Source: Nansenia antarctica
Taxonomy: Eukaryota > Chordata > Actinopteri > Argentiniformes > Microstomatidae
Length of the DNA: 64,000 nucleotides
Assembly (NCBI GenBank): GCA_963989245.1
Contig: OZ022352.1
Location: forward strand, 18,205,560-18,269,559
Direction: 5' to 3'
Shown here: positions 27,111 to 38,997 of the stretch, in pieces
Numbering within the stretch: the first letter of the stretch is position 1
How the letters are laid out: every line of letters begins with the position of its first letter
The notes under the pieces: model-generated
What the model saw: only the letters and a program-made list of their open reading frames with translations
What the model was told of the DNA's origin: nothing
Database searches by the model: none
Made by a program: the position numbers and the translations under genes

Positions 27111-28156
27111 AATCCATGGATCCACAAACACTGCAATCACCATCTCTACCCTCTGTCTGTCTATGTGATACGTCAGTGACAGCTCTCATGGAAAATCCCC
27201 CAATGTAGCTATACTCTGCGGCGTCCTGCCCAGCCGTGCATGAATACACTATTTACTTAGACGTGGTTGCTGTGAAATCTGAGAAGGGGAAACCAAGTGT
27301 ATCTTTCATACCTTCTGTGACAGGTTTTGGAAATGCGGGCAGAGCGTCCCTGAAATTGGGCAGTCGAGGGCAACACCAGTGACGAGAATTATTGATTTCC
27401 TCCATTACAGCACATTGGACATGCTTTTTAAAACTGGACCGTGACATATTGCTTTGTTGACAAGTGTGCACATTGCATTGTTGACAATAAGGTGTCTGCT
27501 GAGCTGAAAGACTAGGCAGGGAGCCATTACAAGTCCTCAGCTATCCACACCTTTGGTTACAGTATGTGTTGCTGTTTACTCTCTAGAAAAGACCTAATCA
27601 TAAAGATGAATATGGCATACTGTAAGTAGCACAGTTCATATTAACATGCAATATTCCATAATCTTTTGTTCGTCTAATGTATTCTCTAAGAAGAAGAGCC
27701 CTAGAATATTCACTATAACTGTCAAAGCGCTTTCAATATATTAGACACAAAATGTCATCATTAGATCCCAGTGGTTAATTGTCCCTGAAATTGAATCAGT
27801 TGTGTGTGAATTATGATAAAAGACAATTGGACATGCATGGCCTCGTCGCTTATGATAATTTACTTTAGTGGAAAATAAGAGCTATACAGTGTAATGTTGG
27901 TCAAAGATAACCTCCATCAGCCATACAGTTATATGATTTGAAGATTTAGCCACCCAGCTCTTCAACCTGTCAGATCAGACACAGTGTGTGGTTGAGTAGT
28001 ATCTTCTATGCACTGCCACACACTCTGCAGAGTACGCACTTCAGAGTACACACTTCAGAGTACACACTTCAGACCAGACTATGAGAACAGACTGCAACTG
28101 TCTGCTTGCATGTATCTATCCTGTCTCCACTGCCAGTCTGATTAGGCCATTCTCTG

Positions 28157-28157
<1 letters not shown>
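27111..28157. other. Intronic DNA, no feature seen
   Basis: Unique-looking sequence without exon or repeat signal apart from a triplicated cagagtac.cacttcag motif near 28025-28070. Confidence 0.4.

Positions 28158-28158
<1 letters not shown>

Positions 28159-28218
<60 letters not shown>
28159..28218. repeat. (CA)n microsatellite
   Basis: Pure CA, 30 units, directly before the LINE tail at 28219. Confidence 0.97.
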
Positions 28219-28219
<1 letters not shown>

Positions 28220-28947
28220 TCACATTTACATTTACATTTTGGGCATTTAGCAGATACCTTATTCCAAAGCGACTTACAATCGATACATTTGACTAAGCAA
28301 GTGAATCGTCAATTCACTAGTTGTAACAGGAAGAGTAATCCAGCTCAGGCCCGGGGCCATTGGAAGTCGTTGTGATAGAAGAAGAAATAGATATAGACAC
28401 TGGAGAAACAGTACAAGGGGGAAGTAGAAATCTTTGGAGACACAGTATAGGGGAAAGCAGGTGTCTCAGGAGACACAGCGCTGGCTGGTAGTAGATGTCT
28501 CAGGAGGAGCAGTTAAGGTGTAGCCTGAGGAGATGGAGGTCTTCAGTCTCCGGCGGAAGATGGGGAGTGACTCTGCAGTTCTGACAGCCATGGGAAGCTC
28601 ATTCCACCAGCGGGGAGCCAGTGTAGTGAAGAGACGTGACCGGGCAGAATGACTGCCGTGTTGGAGTAGAGGTGGTGGGGCCAGTCGAACAGCAGAGGTG
28701 GAGGAGCGGAGTGAACAGGCTGAAGTTTGGGGGGTGACCATTGCCTGCAGGTAGCCAGGGGCTGTCCCTTTTGCTGCCTGGTAGGCAAGCACCAGGGTCT
28801 TGAATCTGATGCGAGCTGCTATCGGGAGCCAGTGCAGGGTGCGAAGGAGAGTGGTGACATGAGAACATTTGGGGAGGTTGAACACCAGACGGGCAGCAGC
28901 ATTCTGGATGAGCTGCAGAGGTTTGACGGCGGAGGCGGGGAGCCCGC

Positions 28948-28948
<1 letters not shown>
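28219..28948 (-). mobile_element. 5'-truncated LINE (L2-like) 3' part
   Basis: Minus-strand frame contains LQLIQNAAARLVFNLPK, LLRTLHWLPIAARIRFKTLV, then RWWNELPMAVR...LPIFRRRLKT, the C-terminal region of an L2-like reverse transcriptase. The 3' UTR at the low-coordinate end has the ttacattttgggcatttagc and aagcgacttacaat tail seen in reverse at 13637. The 5' break lies at a CA repeat. Confidence 0.8.
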
Positions 28949-28996
<48 letters not shown>

Positions 28997-29046
28997 ATAC
29001 ACATACACGTACACATACACATACACATACACACACACGCACACAC

Positions 29047-29101
<55 letters not shown>

Positions 29102-29106
29102 TACAC
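28949..29106. repeat. CA then (ACATAC)n repeat
   Basis: A 40-bp CA block passes into a hexanucleotide acatac array of over 100 bp. A hAT-like element has landed at its right edge, and the acatac repeat resumes on the other side (29813). Confidence 0.95.
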
Positions 29107-29812
29107 CAGTGGAGGCTGGTGACTTCCAGAATTGAGGAGGCCAATGAAATCGACTACATTACAAATAAAACTGTTCAATAAATCCTAAATGTTGTCTACC
29201 TATTCGATGTATAAATCGCGCCAGAATCTCGCCGACTTCCGAGGTAATTTTAAGCAAAAGTATGAGCTATTATTTTCAGGGATAATAGCCATGGGTGTTC
29301 TAGACGTGTCCTGCAAAGGACAAGTTGATAGGACACTCGTAGCCACTATGGCGAGTGTTTCTTTGACTGAAGTGGCTGGCGAATTCTCAAAATGGCTTCA
29401 TGTGATTGGACGAACAAAATGTCAATCTTTCAGCCCTGGACTCAATGCATGGTGAGGCCAGGCCTCCCTTGCCCACCCATTTTCAGTGATTTGGCCAATC
29501 ACATATTGCCATGAAAAAAATTGCATTACATTGACTTCTATGAGAAACCACTTTCCTGGGGGAGGCCTGGCCTCCCTCAATACAAACGGATAGGGATTCT
29601 GGCCTGTAAGTGCTTTACAATTGCAATATTGGGTTTTAGCCATGGAAAAATTCTGATTTATGAACAAAACGAAAATAATATTAATATAAAAATATATATA
29701 TGTTTTTTGTTAAATAAATAAATATAATTATTGCTTTTTTAAATCTCTCTCTCTTCTCTCAAATTATTGGGGAGGCCAGGCCTCCTCCACCTCTATGGAG
29801 GAGCCTCCACTG
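29107..29812. mobile_element. hAT-like non-autonomous element with 8-bp duplication
   Basis: Left end cagtggaggctggtgac, right end ggaggagcctccactg: inverted termini. The 8-mer acatacac flanks both sides (29099-29106, 29813-29820), the duplication length of hAT transposons. Sub-terminal ggaggcc/ggcctcc motifs recur inside (29137, 29459, 29562, 29772). The 88-codon frame at 29189 does not resemble a transposase. Confidence 0.8.
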
Positions 29813-29820
29813 ACATACAC

Positions 29821-29822
29821 AT

Positions 29823-29862
<40 letters not shown>

Positions 29863-29874
29863 CACACACACACA
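29821..29874. repeat. (CA)n microsatellite
   Basis: CA repeat continuing the interrupted array beyond the hAT-like insertion. Confidence 0.9.
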
Positions 29875-30055
29875 GAGATGTCCTTTGATGTTGACGGCTG
29901 CTGCTTGGGTTTGCAGGGAAGACAGCGTTCGTCAGTCTAAATCAGTGATACGTGCCACTCAGTGTATAGCACACTTCCCAAAGAGAATCATCGGCTGTCA
30001 TGCATACTAGAAACTGGCACACTCTGGAATTTAGCTTTGTTGGGAGCTGTGTGTA

Positions 30056-30056
<1 letters not shown>

Positions 30057-30119
<63 letters not shown>

Positions 30120-30150
30120 TGTGCGTGTGTGTGTGTCTGTGTCTCTAATG
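30057..30150. repeat. (GT)n with GCGC interruptions
   Basis: GT array interrupted by a gcgcgcgt block, alternating purine-pyrimidine throughout. Confidence 0.95.
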
Positions 30151-30479
30151 CAAATGTGTTGATATTCTGTTATTATTCCTGGGGCTTTCTCAGGGTAAAG
30201 ACAACAATGTTATTTTTAGTCTGTTTCATTGTTATGTGGGTGAAATGTACACTAGGATCCTCCTGTCAGTCAACTCCTCCTTTGACTGCTGCTGGCGCGG
30301 GGGAGGTCTGCAGCTCTGCAGCACTGTGGTTGGTTTCAGCAGTTTTAGGGTTGCTTCTCACATCTCGCCCCTGACAGCCTGTCTCCCTGACCTATAGCTC
30401 ACTGATGTGTACCACCGGTCTCTGGCTTATCATTATTGAAGGGAAAACAAGTCAGGGGGTGTGGAAGAGGTGGGGGATA

Positions 30480-30503
30480 CTGCTGCTGCTGCTGCTGCTG
30501 CTG
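30480..30503. repeat. (CTG)8 trinucleotide repeat
   Basis: Eight uninterrupted CTG units in the intron. Confidence 0.95.
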
Positions 30504-30577
30504 CCTAATACATAACCTCTACCAGGTGGGAAGTACATTGTAGCAGGTGTGGGATAGCCACTGTCCCCACCATACAT

Positions 30578-30600
30578 GCACACACACGCACGCACGCACG

Positions 30601-30670
<70 letters not shown>
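30578..30670. repeat. Compound (CGCA)/(CG)/(CA)n repeat
   Basis: cgcacgcacgcacgcgcgcgcg followed by pure CA for about 65 bp (the first block is quoted only in part). Strong Z-DNA-type alternation. Confidence 0.93.
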
Positions 30671-30671
<1 letters not shown>

Positions 30672-31020
30672 TGCTGTTGCCTCAGAGGTACTTGTGACCT
30701 GCATCTGCCACTCTGCCTCGTGGGGACTGAAGCTATACCTGGTGTGTGAACAGATTGTAATTTACTGTCCTGACCTTGGGAGTCTATAGGAACAGAAAAT
30801 GACATTAAGTAGCCACGGGGGAGGTTGGGGGCAGTCTTCCTTTCACCAGATGTGAGAAAATGTCAGAGTGGATCATCTTGTTATTACATAAAGAGATACA
30901 CCACCAATACGTGTTGATCACAAGGGCGACACAGAGGGCCACAACACGACGTTGACATTTCATAGGCAAAATGACGTGTTTCACCTGCGGGGGATTTGTG
31001 TCTTTCTTTTGTTCTTTTAT

Positions 31021-31024
31021 TGTT

Positions 31025-31059
<35 letters not shown>

Positions 31060-31060
31060 G
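31021..31060. repeat. (TTTC)n tetranucleotide repeat
   Basis: Nine or so TTTC units with one ending variant (tctg). Confidence 0.95.
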
Positions 31061-31335
31061 TCTTTGGTCGTGTTCAAATGTCTATATAGACATGCCATAT
31101 AGGGATGCAAGTGGAGGATAATGGAGGATGCCAGTTTGAGCTGATAAGTTTCACAACTGTGATGTTTTTTTTACCAAAATGTCACAATGCGATGGGGCTT
31201 ATAACTGCCATTCATGGGGCATGTTGCCATCACCACAGAGGCCCTCGGGCAATGCAGCTGCTCACTCTGACAAGGGAAATGAAATGAAAAAACATCATTT
31301 TTAGCATTTTTTGTTCTTTATATTCAAATATATAT

Positions 31336-32082
<747 letters not shown>

Positions 32083-32802
32083 ATTTGAGCACGGTCCAAG
32101 ACAGGGAATGGTAACTTTTTCGCCTCAATTATACCTAAGACCGCCCAGATATTAAGCTCAGTAGGAGGCCTGTGTCTCTCTTTGCATCTCCTGAGCGGGA
32201 GTATCCTTGCCCCGAGCTCAGAGAGTCAGACAAACGCCTGACCCCATTCCCTTCTTATTGCTGACACAGACAGAGCATTTATTCTCAAGGTAGAACTTGG
32301 CCAGATCACATTTAGAGGTTGTCCTCAGATGGTGGACTGGAGCCAAAAGGAACCTTGTTTTAATGGGGGTTTTCATTTACCACTCTTTAAACTCACCCCG
32401 TCTCAATATTTGTCTTCTATATGTTGATAATGAAGGACATTATTTGGGCCACACTGATCTGAGTAGAATACTGGGGAAGAGGAGGAATTTATATAGCAGT
32501 AAATACAATCTGGGGAACTTTTTAGGAGTATTTTGTAGTGCCTATATTTGTTTATACGGTACTTTCCATCTGTTACCATAAAGCAGTCTGTTTTCTCCCT
32601 ACATCACCCCTCATTCATTAGAACTCTGTCTGTAGAGGTTAGTGGAAATGTTTTCCCTCAACTTCTGAAATACATCAAGAAATAACAGTTTAATATATAA
32701 TTTACTATAATTTTGTGTAATGCACATTTTTACTATTTCAGTCTAATGCATCGGATTAAAGTTGGTGCCATGTCATGCCTTCATCCCCCTTCCCAGCACA
32801 CG

Positions 32803-32892
32803 CACATGCACACACACACACACACACACACACACGCTCACACACACACACACACACACACGCACACATAAGTACGTGCACGTGCACGCACG

Positions 32893-32928
<36 letters not shown>

Positions 32929-32982
32929 CACACACACACACACACACACACGCACACATAAGTACGTGCACGTGCACGCACG

Positions 32983-33022
<40 letters not shown>

Positions 33023-33144
33023 CACACACACACACACACACGCACACATAAGTACGTGCACGTGCACGCACACACATGCACACACACACGCACGCACACA
33101 CGCACACGCACACGCACACCACACACGCACGCACGCACGCACAC

Positions 33145-33182
<38 letters not shown>

Positions 33183-33264
33183 GCACGCACACACACACAC
33201 ACGCACACACGCACACACACACACACACGCACACCACACACACACACACACGCACACCACACAG

Positions 33265-33301
<37 letters not shown>
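32803..33301. repeat. 0.5-kb CA array with a 90-bp higher-order unit
   Basis: The block cgcacacataagtacgtgca followed by cgtgcacgcacgca occurs at about 32861, 32951 and 33041, exactly 90 bp apart, embedded in CA repeat and each preceded by a cgctcacac. The rest is CA mixed with CGCA. Each unit holds cacgtg and tacgtgca motifs. No gene is encoded; the long open frames are artefacts of the dinucleotide. Confidence 0.95.
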
Positions 33302-33303
<2 letters not shown>

Positions 33304-36300
33304 TCATTCAGATGAGCAGAAGAACACAGGTCTTCCAGCGATTGTTCCCTGAACACAGACTACAGAGGAACGCGATGGGAGGAAGCGTGGCGCTGAGCTG
33401 TATTAACATTTTGTGATGCATGGGGGCGGCCCGCCGTGCGACAGTGACATATTGTGGGCCTCCTCTAGGCTGGATTGAGACAGGAGCATGATGAATGGGA
33501 GAAAGGGGGTGCTGTTCATCATTCTGCAGGGGCTAGGCATTGACCACACTCAGCCCGACCACCTGCCCATCCCCGCACCCCACACGCCTCACACACTCCT
33601 GCCTCCTCTCCTGCCAGCCCCCCTGGACCCACCCCCCACAGCCCTGTGATCTCGCTCAGGTGAAGGCCACCTTTCTCAGTGCCAGAGTGTGAGTATTAGC
33701 ATAACCCTCCATGTTTGCCCTCATACTGAGACAGATTTATCAGGGCCCCCCTTGGCCCCACTTAACCACTGGTTCACCTAGAATATGTATCCTTAAACCA
33801 ATCTATTTACAGGGTAATATGGGCAGCGTTATCATCAGTAGGGATAGTCCTCTATATGAAAAATGTGTACCGTAGTGACACTGCAATTACACTGTTGCTA
33901 AGCTACTGCTTATGACTACTATGTAAATACATTCTTTTTACGTCTTGTGTTGTAATGCTATCTCAAGGTAGATCACATCACTTATCCAGGCCCATCCGTG
34001 CTTTGTTATCTCTGGATCATTACTGTGGCATTTGGGTCATGGATAAAAAAACTAGTGTCTGAATACATAGTATTACGTCTGTATTTATGTATGCATTTGG
34101 GTTGGCTGTGCCTTTATTCTACTAATAAGGTTGCTTGTTTTTTTGTTGTTGTTGATACATTTGCCTATCATTCTGTGACTATATGGACTGACGTTCCGTT
34201 ATTGTTTGTTACCCAACACAATCACAACACAGCATACCCCCTATGTCCACTGAATGCGGTCCACTATATATGTCCAATATTGAGTAATAGGAGAAAATAT
34301 ATACTGCGCTGTTGTTGCAAACAACCAACAACCTGGCGAGTTGATCGAAAACATTTTGCTCGGAGAGAATCTTGAAAAGAGAATCTTGGGATGGTGATCC
34401 ATCACGTAAAGCAACCCTGCATGTTTATTCGCCATGGGGTTCTGTCTAGCACATCCCATTTCTGACGGATATAGGGTTTGGTCAGAGGGGAAAAGATAGG
34501 CTTGCTACTCCACATGTCTTACCAAGGGAACACAGATTATTGATAAAGAATGCTTCTCATTAATATCAGCACAACCTGCCTGTTTTATTCCAAGTGTCAG
34601 TGATCTTGCCATAGATTGACTGCTGATCTTAAAGGTAGGCTATGTTTTTTCCGATATCCACACTGGCAGACAACAGGGAATGAAGCCATGCAATGTAATT
34701 GGCCATGCATTCTAAGTGGTATGTGTGAGTGTGGATATTGAAACAGTGCCGAACTCGGCGTGACAGGTCTACTGATCAGTTGTAGAGGCTCTAGAAATGG
34801 ATGACGCGGGGGGTGTCGAAGCCGCGTTAACCTCTGACCCTGGAGTAGATTACATTGATAAACACATTGAGGTCCCGGAGGACAGTGTACAACCCGATGC
34901 ACATAAGACCAGTGACATCATCACAGCTCAATCAACGCAAGAAGTGAATTCTATTTCAATTAAATTATTAAAATTCACGTCTTGTTTCCGTATTGATTAA
35001 TGCGGGTGGTGCCCTACTAATGCTAAAGGGGAACCGACACAGAGTGGACCACCACCAGACGCTCCCTTGATAACATTCAAGTGATGTGGCGGGGACTAAC
35101 ACATTCTGTGGTTCGATAACAGATTCTGTGGCCAGCATGACTGATTCTCTTCCTGCCCTGGGTTACACAGTGACAACAATTAGGGATTGCTCTGTGTGCC
35201 TGGAATGAAATGACCAGCAGGCCCACAGAGGGGGGAAAGAGAGAGAGGGAGATGGGGGGGGAGGGGGGGGCTTAGCCAAGCCTAGCATGCAGGTCAGAAA
35301 GCCAAGCAGCATTCAGTGTTCTGTACCATGGCTTATTACCGAGGCTTAGCACGGACATGGGACACGTTAGGCTCAGATGGCTTTTGGAATCCAGAATGGC
35401 TGAATGTAAGGCTTGTAGGAATATGTTATTCTAAGACTCCTCAAGGACACACTTTTGTCCCTTCTAACTCCCTCAGTCATGGTTGGCAATGATGCACACC
35501 AAAGGATGTTGCCCGACAAGAGGATGCGGTGGAGAGGGCAACATTGTGTGTGGAGTGCAATTGTGGTTTGTCATCTCAGCCATTGAATTCCAAATGTACT
35601 TGAACATCAGAGTCTGATTTCACAGCTTGTTGACCTGACCTTGGCGCAGTGTATTCCATTGTATTGCTTCCTTTAATTTTAGTTTTATTTTCTCTTTTTT
35701 AAATCATTGCGTTTTTTCTCTCTCCAAAGAACCAATCGAATACAGCAGGGAAGGAAGCTATTTAAATCAGACGGAGGATTCTAGAGGAGGGGAAACGGAC
35801 CAATTAGACAGCAGAGGTGACTGCTAGGTCTGCAGAACGAGGCTCAGACATGAATAAAGGGAATAGATTCTGTTTTCATATGCAAGGTGCCGCACGGAGG
35901 CAAAGAGATGAAAATGGCTGTCTCATTACGGCGGTATGTGTCCTCAGTACAGGAGGTGTGCATACTCATGTCTGCCGGAGTGTGCATACTTTGTCTGAAT
36001 GTGCATAAGGAACACTGCCGTTGCTACACAGTACGTCAGCGTCCTTCTGTGTGGTGACGTGTGGGAAGGGCATTATTGTAGATTAATGGACAATTTTCTT
36101 GACACCGTTATCCTGCTTCCAGTCTTGCTGTGACGAAGAAACAATCAGAGAATAGACAGAATGTGCAGACAGCGGTCTAGTATGAAATGTGCAGACAGCA
36201 GTCTGGTATGAAATGTCATATTTCTCTGTATGTTGATTGCATATTTGTTCCACCTCCATAAATGCTGCAGAACAAGCCATTTGAATGCATGCAGTATATT

Positions 36301-36510
36301 GTAACAATAATGATAATGATACGAATAAAAAAAAATACATTGCATACCCACTTGTCTAGATCCATGACATTTAAAAAGTAGAGATTATTGTTTCGCCCTC
36401 TTATGTATTTGTTGCTAACCTTAGAGCATTGAGAGAACCATTTGGATATGAGTAATAAAAAATAGATATGCACAAGCATAACTTGTTTACCGGTGCTGGG
36501 CCAAAAAGAT
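33302..36510. other. Intronic DNA, no clear feature
   Basis: No exon or recognisable transposon body. At 34797-35000 a 67-codon open frame starts MDDAGGVEAALTSDPGVDY after CpG-containing sequence; it has no family I recognise. 35220-35275 is a purine-rich G tract. The remainder looks like unique intron DNA. Confidence 0.35.
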
Positions 36511-36955
36511 TGATCCAATAATGAAAAAAGCCCACAAATGGAATCTGCAGCTCCCAAGTGCTTTATTCCATCACAAAACAATTTTTCAGCTTTTGTCAGG
36601 TCCCATATGAATATCACCATGGTCATGGTCTCTGTACTGGCAGTGAAAACCAAAGGCATGTTCTCAATCGAGATGGCTTAGTACGTCAATGAAATACCTT
36701 TCAAACTATTTACTTTATTAGTTTGAAGCCCTGTCACTGCATACAAAGTCATTAGAAACGTGTCCTATATATATAAGTACTTTATGAGGGAACATAGTAG
36801 ATTGTAGACAGAGAGTGATTGAGAAGCAACTGGAGAATTACAGAATTAGAATTACAGAATTTCACCCTTGACGGAACGAGAACATGTTGTTTCTCACATT
36901 CCTTATTTCAGCGACTGGCAAACAACAGTACTTTCTCCTTCAAGGACCACTATAT

Positions 36956-37140
36956 AAAAGAATCAGAATCAGAATCAGAAGACTTTATTGCCATGACATG
37001 TAAACATGTTAGGAATTTGGTTTGGGACAGTGGAGCACGGTTTACAGCAGGACAGGTGCAAGACAGGACAAGACAGTGCAAACCAACATCAAAGTGCAAG
37101 AGCCATAATTAATATAAATATAAAGTGCAGAGATCAAGTG
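36956..37140 (-). repeat. Retroposon 3' end with (GAATCA)n
   Basis: aagaatcagaatcagaatca then gaagactttattgccatgac is a common fish retroposon terminus seen from the minus strand. A related one occurs at 56637-56797. The element body is short and non-coding here. Confidence 0.6.
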
Positions 37141-37149
37141 TTCATGTCC

Positions 37150-38690
37150 AGACAGTCCAAAGCTCTCTGGGTGAAAGAATACCACTTGAGAACTGACTCA
37201 ATCTATGCCCACTGAATATCTCATGGCCTGGTCTCATGGACAGCAACATGGCAGGGATCGAGGATTGATAAACGCTGTTTTAGAAGAAACCCACCCTTCC
37301 TTGAGAACACCCCCCATGACCCCTTCCATGGCCTAGCTTTCTCTGTGGGAGTAGAGGATCAGAGATAAGAGGTGGGGGGTCTCAGCTGGGCTCCAAGGTT
37401 ACCGCCACGCTGTTCCATCACTGCTGACACTGTGGCCTTGTGAGTAGCAAGGTTAATGGTTGAGGGAGGGTCCCACTGGGGACTAGGGAATCCTCCATGG
37501 AGTCTCAGAACTATAGAATTATACAATGTCTCTGTATATTATTATTATATTCTAGAATGCTTCCATGAGACCCTTCAATATTCCCACATCCCTAAAAACG
37601 AATGTTGTTATATAAGTGAACATGCCATTTAACAATGGATACAGATACTGTCCAATGAATGGATGAGTGAATGAATGTGTGAATGAATGGTTAATGAATG
37701 AATGAATGAATGAATGAGTTCAATTCACTGAAGAGAGAGGATAAGATGAATGATAGAATCAGTCATTGTGGCTCTCTCCATATTGTCAAGGCCCTTCTAC
37801 TTCAATAAGGCCCCCCAAGACAAGAGCCCTAGTGAATAAGCCAAAAGAATACTACTTTTAAAGCATTTCCCCACTGGATATGGATATTAATCTGCTGTAA
37901 TGAGACATTAATTATAGTTTATATCTAAAATGTAACAAATGTAACACATTTTTTAGGGCTTTCATTTGAATCACTTACAAATTTGGCTTAAGCCTACAGG
38001 TGATAATAACAAAACCCTCCAATTCTCCCAAAACATTGTTTATGACTGACACAAACCTGGTCCTCATTAAAAATAAATAAAAATAAACATGTGTTGTTGC
38101 CGAAGCACTTGGCATTCATGCAGTTGACTTGTTGTGTTTGGCATTGAGGCAGGCTGGGCAGTCCTCCAGTATGGATGTCAATGGGTCGTGGGGAGGGAGA
38201 GAGATACTCTCAGGAGAGGTACCGTAGCTACCTCACCTAACCACCAAAAACACTAACATAGTATAGTTACATATAATTATATGTACATACTGTACTATAC
38301 TGTGTATTTGGCATGGAGGTGTAAGCATGGCAGTCTTCCAATATGGATGGCAATGAGTCGTGTGGAGGAAGAGTGGAGGTCTCAGAAGAGAGGTAACCAC
38401 CACACCTCACCACCAGCAGCACTAACAGGACTACACAGGTGGTCACATAGCTATTGGTGTGTTTGGCACGTAGGCAGAAGACTGGAATTCCTCCCGAATG
38501 CCAATTATGATCAGCTGGTGTGACAGGTGTCATGGCGGTCAGGAAAGTTTGGTATACTGGCAGCATTTTTAGCTTATGCTTTTATTGATACTGGCCCGGT
38601 TTTAGTTAAGGGAAACATTTTATATGAAAAGGTTGGCGAAAGAAATGCGCGCGAAATAGCCAAGCACTTCGGTCATGGGAAGAATGCCCT
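37150..38690. other. Intronic DNA with short tandem duplications
   Basis: 37640-37725 has imperfect gaatgaatgaat repeats. The segments 38160-38240, 38330-38400 and 42230-42420 share gcatggcagtcctcc.gtatgg and ctcagaagagaggtagct motifs, indicating dispersed copies of a short local repeat. No coding signal. Confidence 0.4.
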
Positions 38691-38693
38691 GCT

Positions 38694-38997
38694 CAATCCG
38701 CTTGTTAAGTCGTGACGTGTTTCCGGGTCCAACGTTGGCTGAGGCGCTGTCTTCGAAATGCCGAAATAATAATAATAAATTATATTTATATAGCGCTTTT
38801 CCGAGGCTCAAATACCCTGACAATATGGAGAAAACGGGAAAGTATTGTGTCCCTTGTTGTATGAATAGATCCGAGTCTAAAAAACGATTAAACTGTCATT
38901 CTACCGCTGTAGTTCACAGGTACTCTGGTGCGGGGAATTTCTGGTTTGGACTCGGAAATGAATAAACGTCACTTTTGACGTCAGACTTAACAAGCGG
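38694..38997 (+). mobile_element. TIR element with a possible THAP-like fragment
   Basis: Left end atccgcttgttaagtcgtga cgt; right end acgtcagacttaacaagcgg at, near-perfect inverted repeats of about 22 bp. Inside, 38826-38965 reads MEKTGKYCVPCCMNRSESKK, with a paired-cysteine start reminiscent of THAP zinc fingers carried by P-element- and Kolobok-type transposons; the rest of the domain is missing. A LINE-type tail (tatatttatatagcgctttt, 38776-38815) is inserted in the middle. Family assignment is uncertain. Confidence 0.5.

Noticed and set aside
32762..33416. Long overlapping open frames (up to 213 codons) on both strands
   Set aside because: They consist of Thr-His or Cys-Val dipeptides produced by CA/GT dinucleotide repeats and have no gene features.
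38826..38965. Functional THAP domain gene
   Set aside because: Only the first cysteines and about 40 residues are present; the rest of the domain is missing, so at best a remnant.
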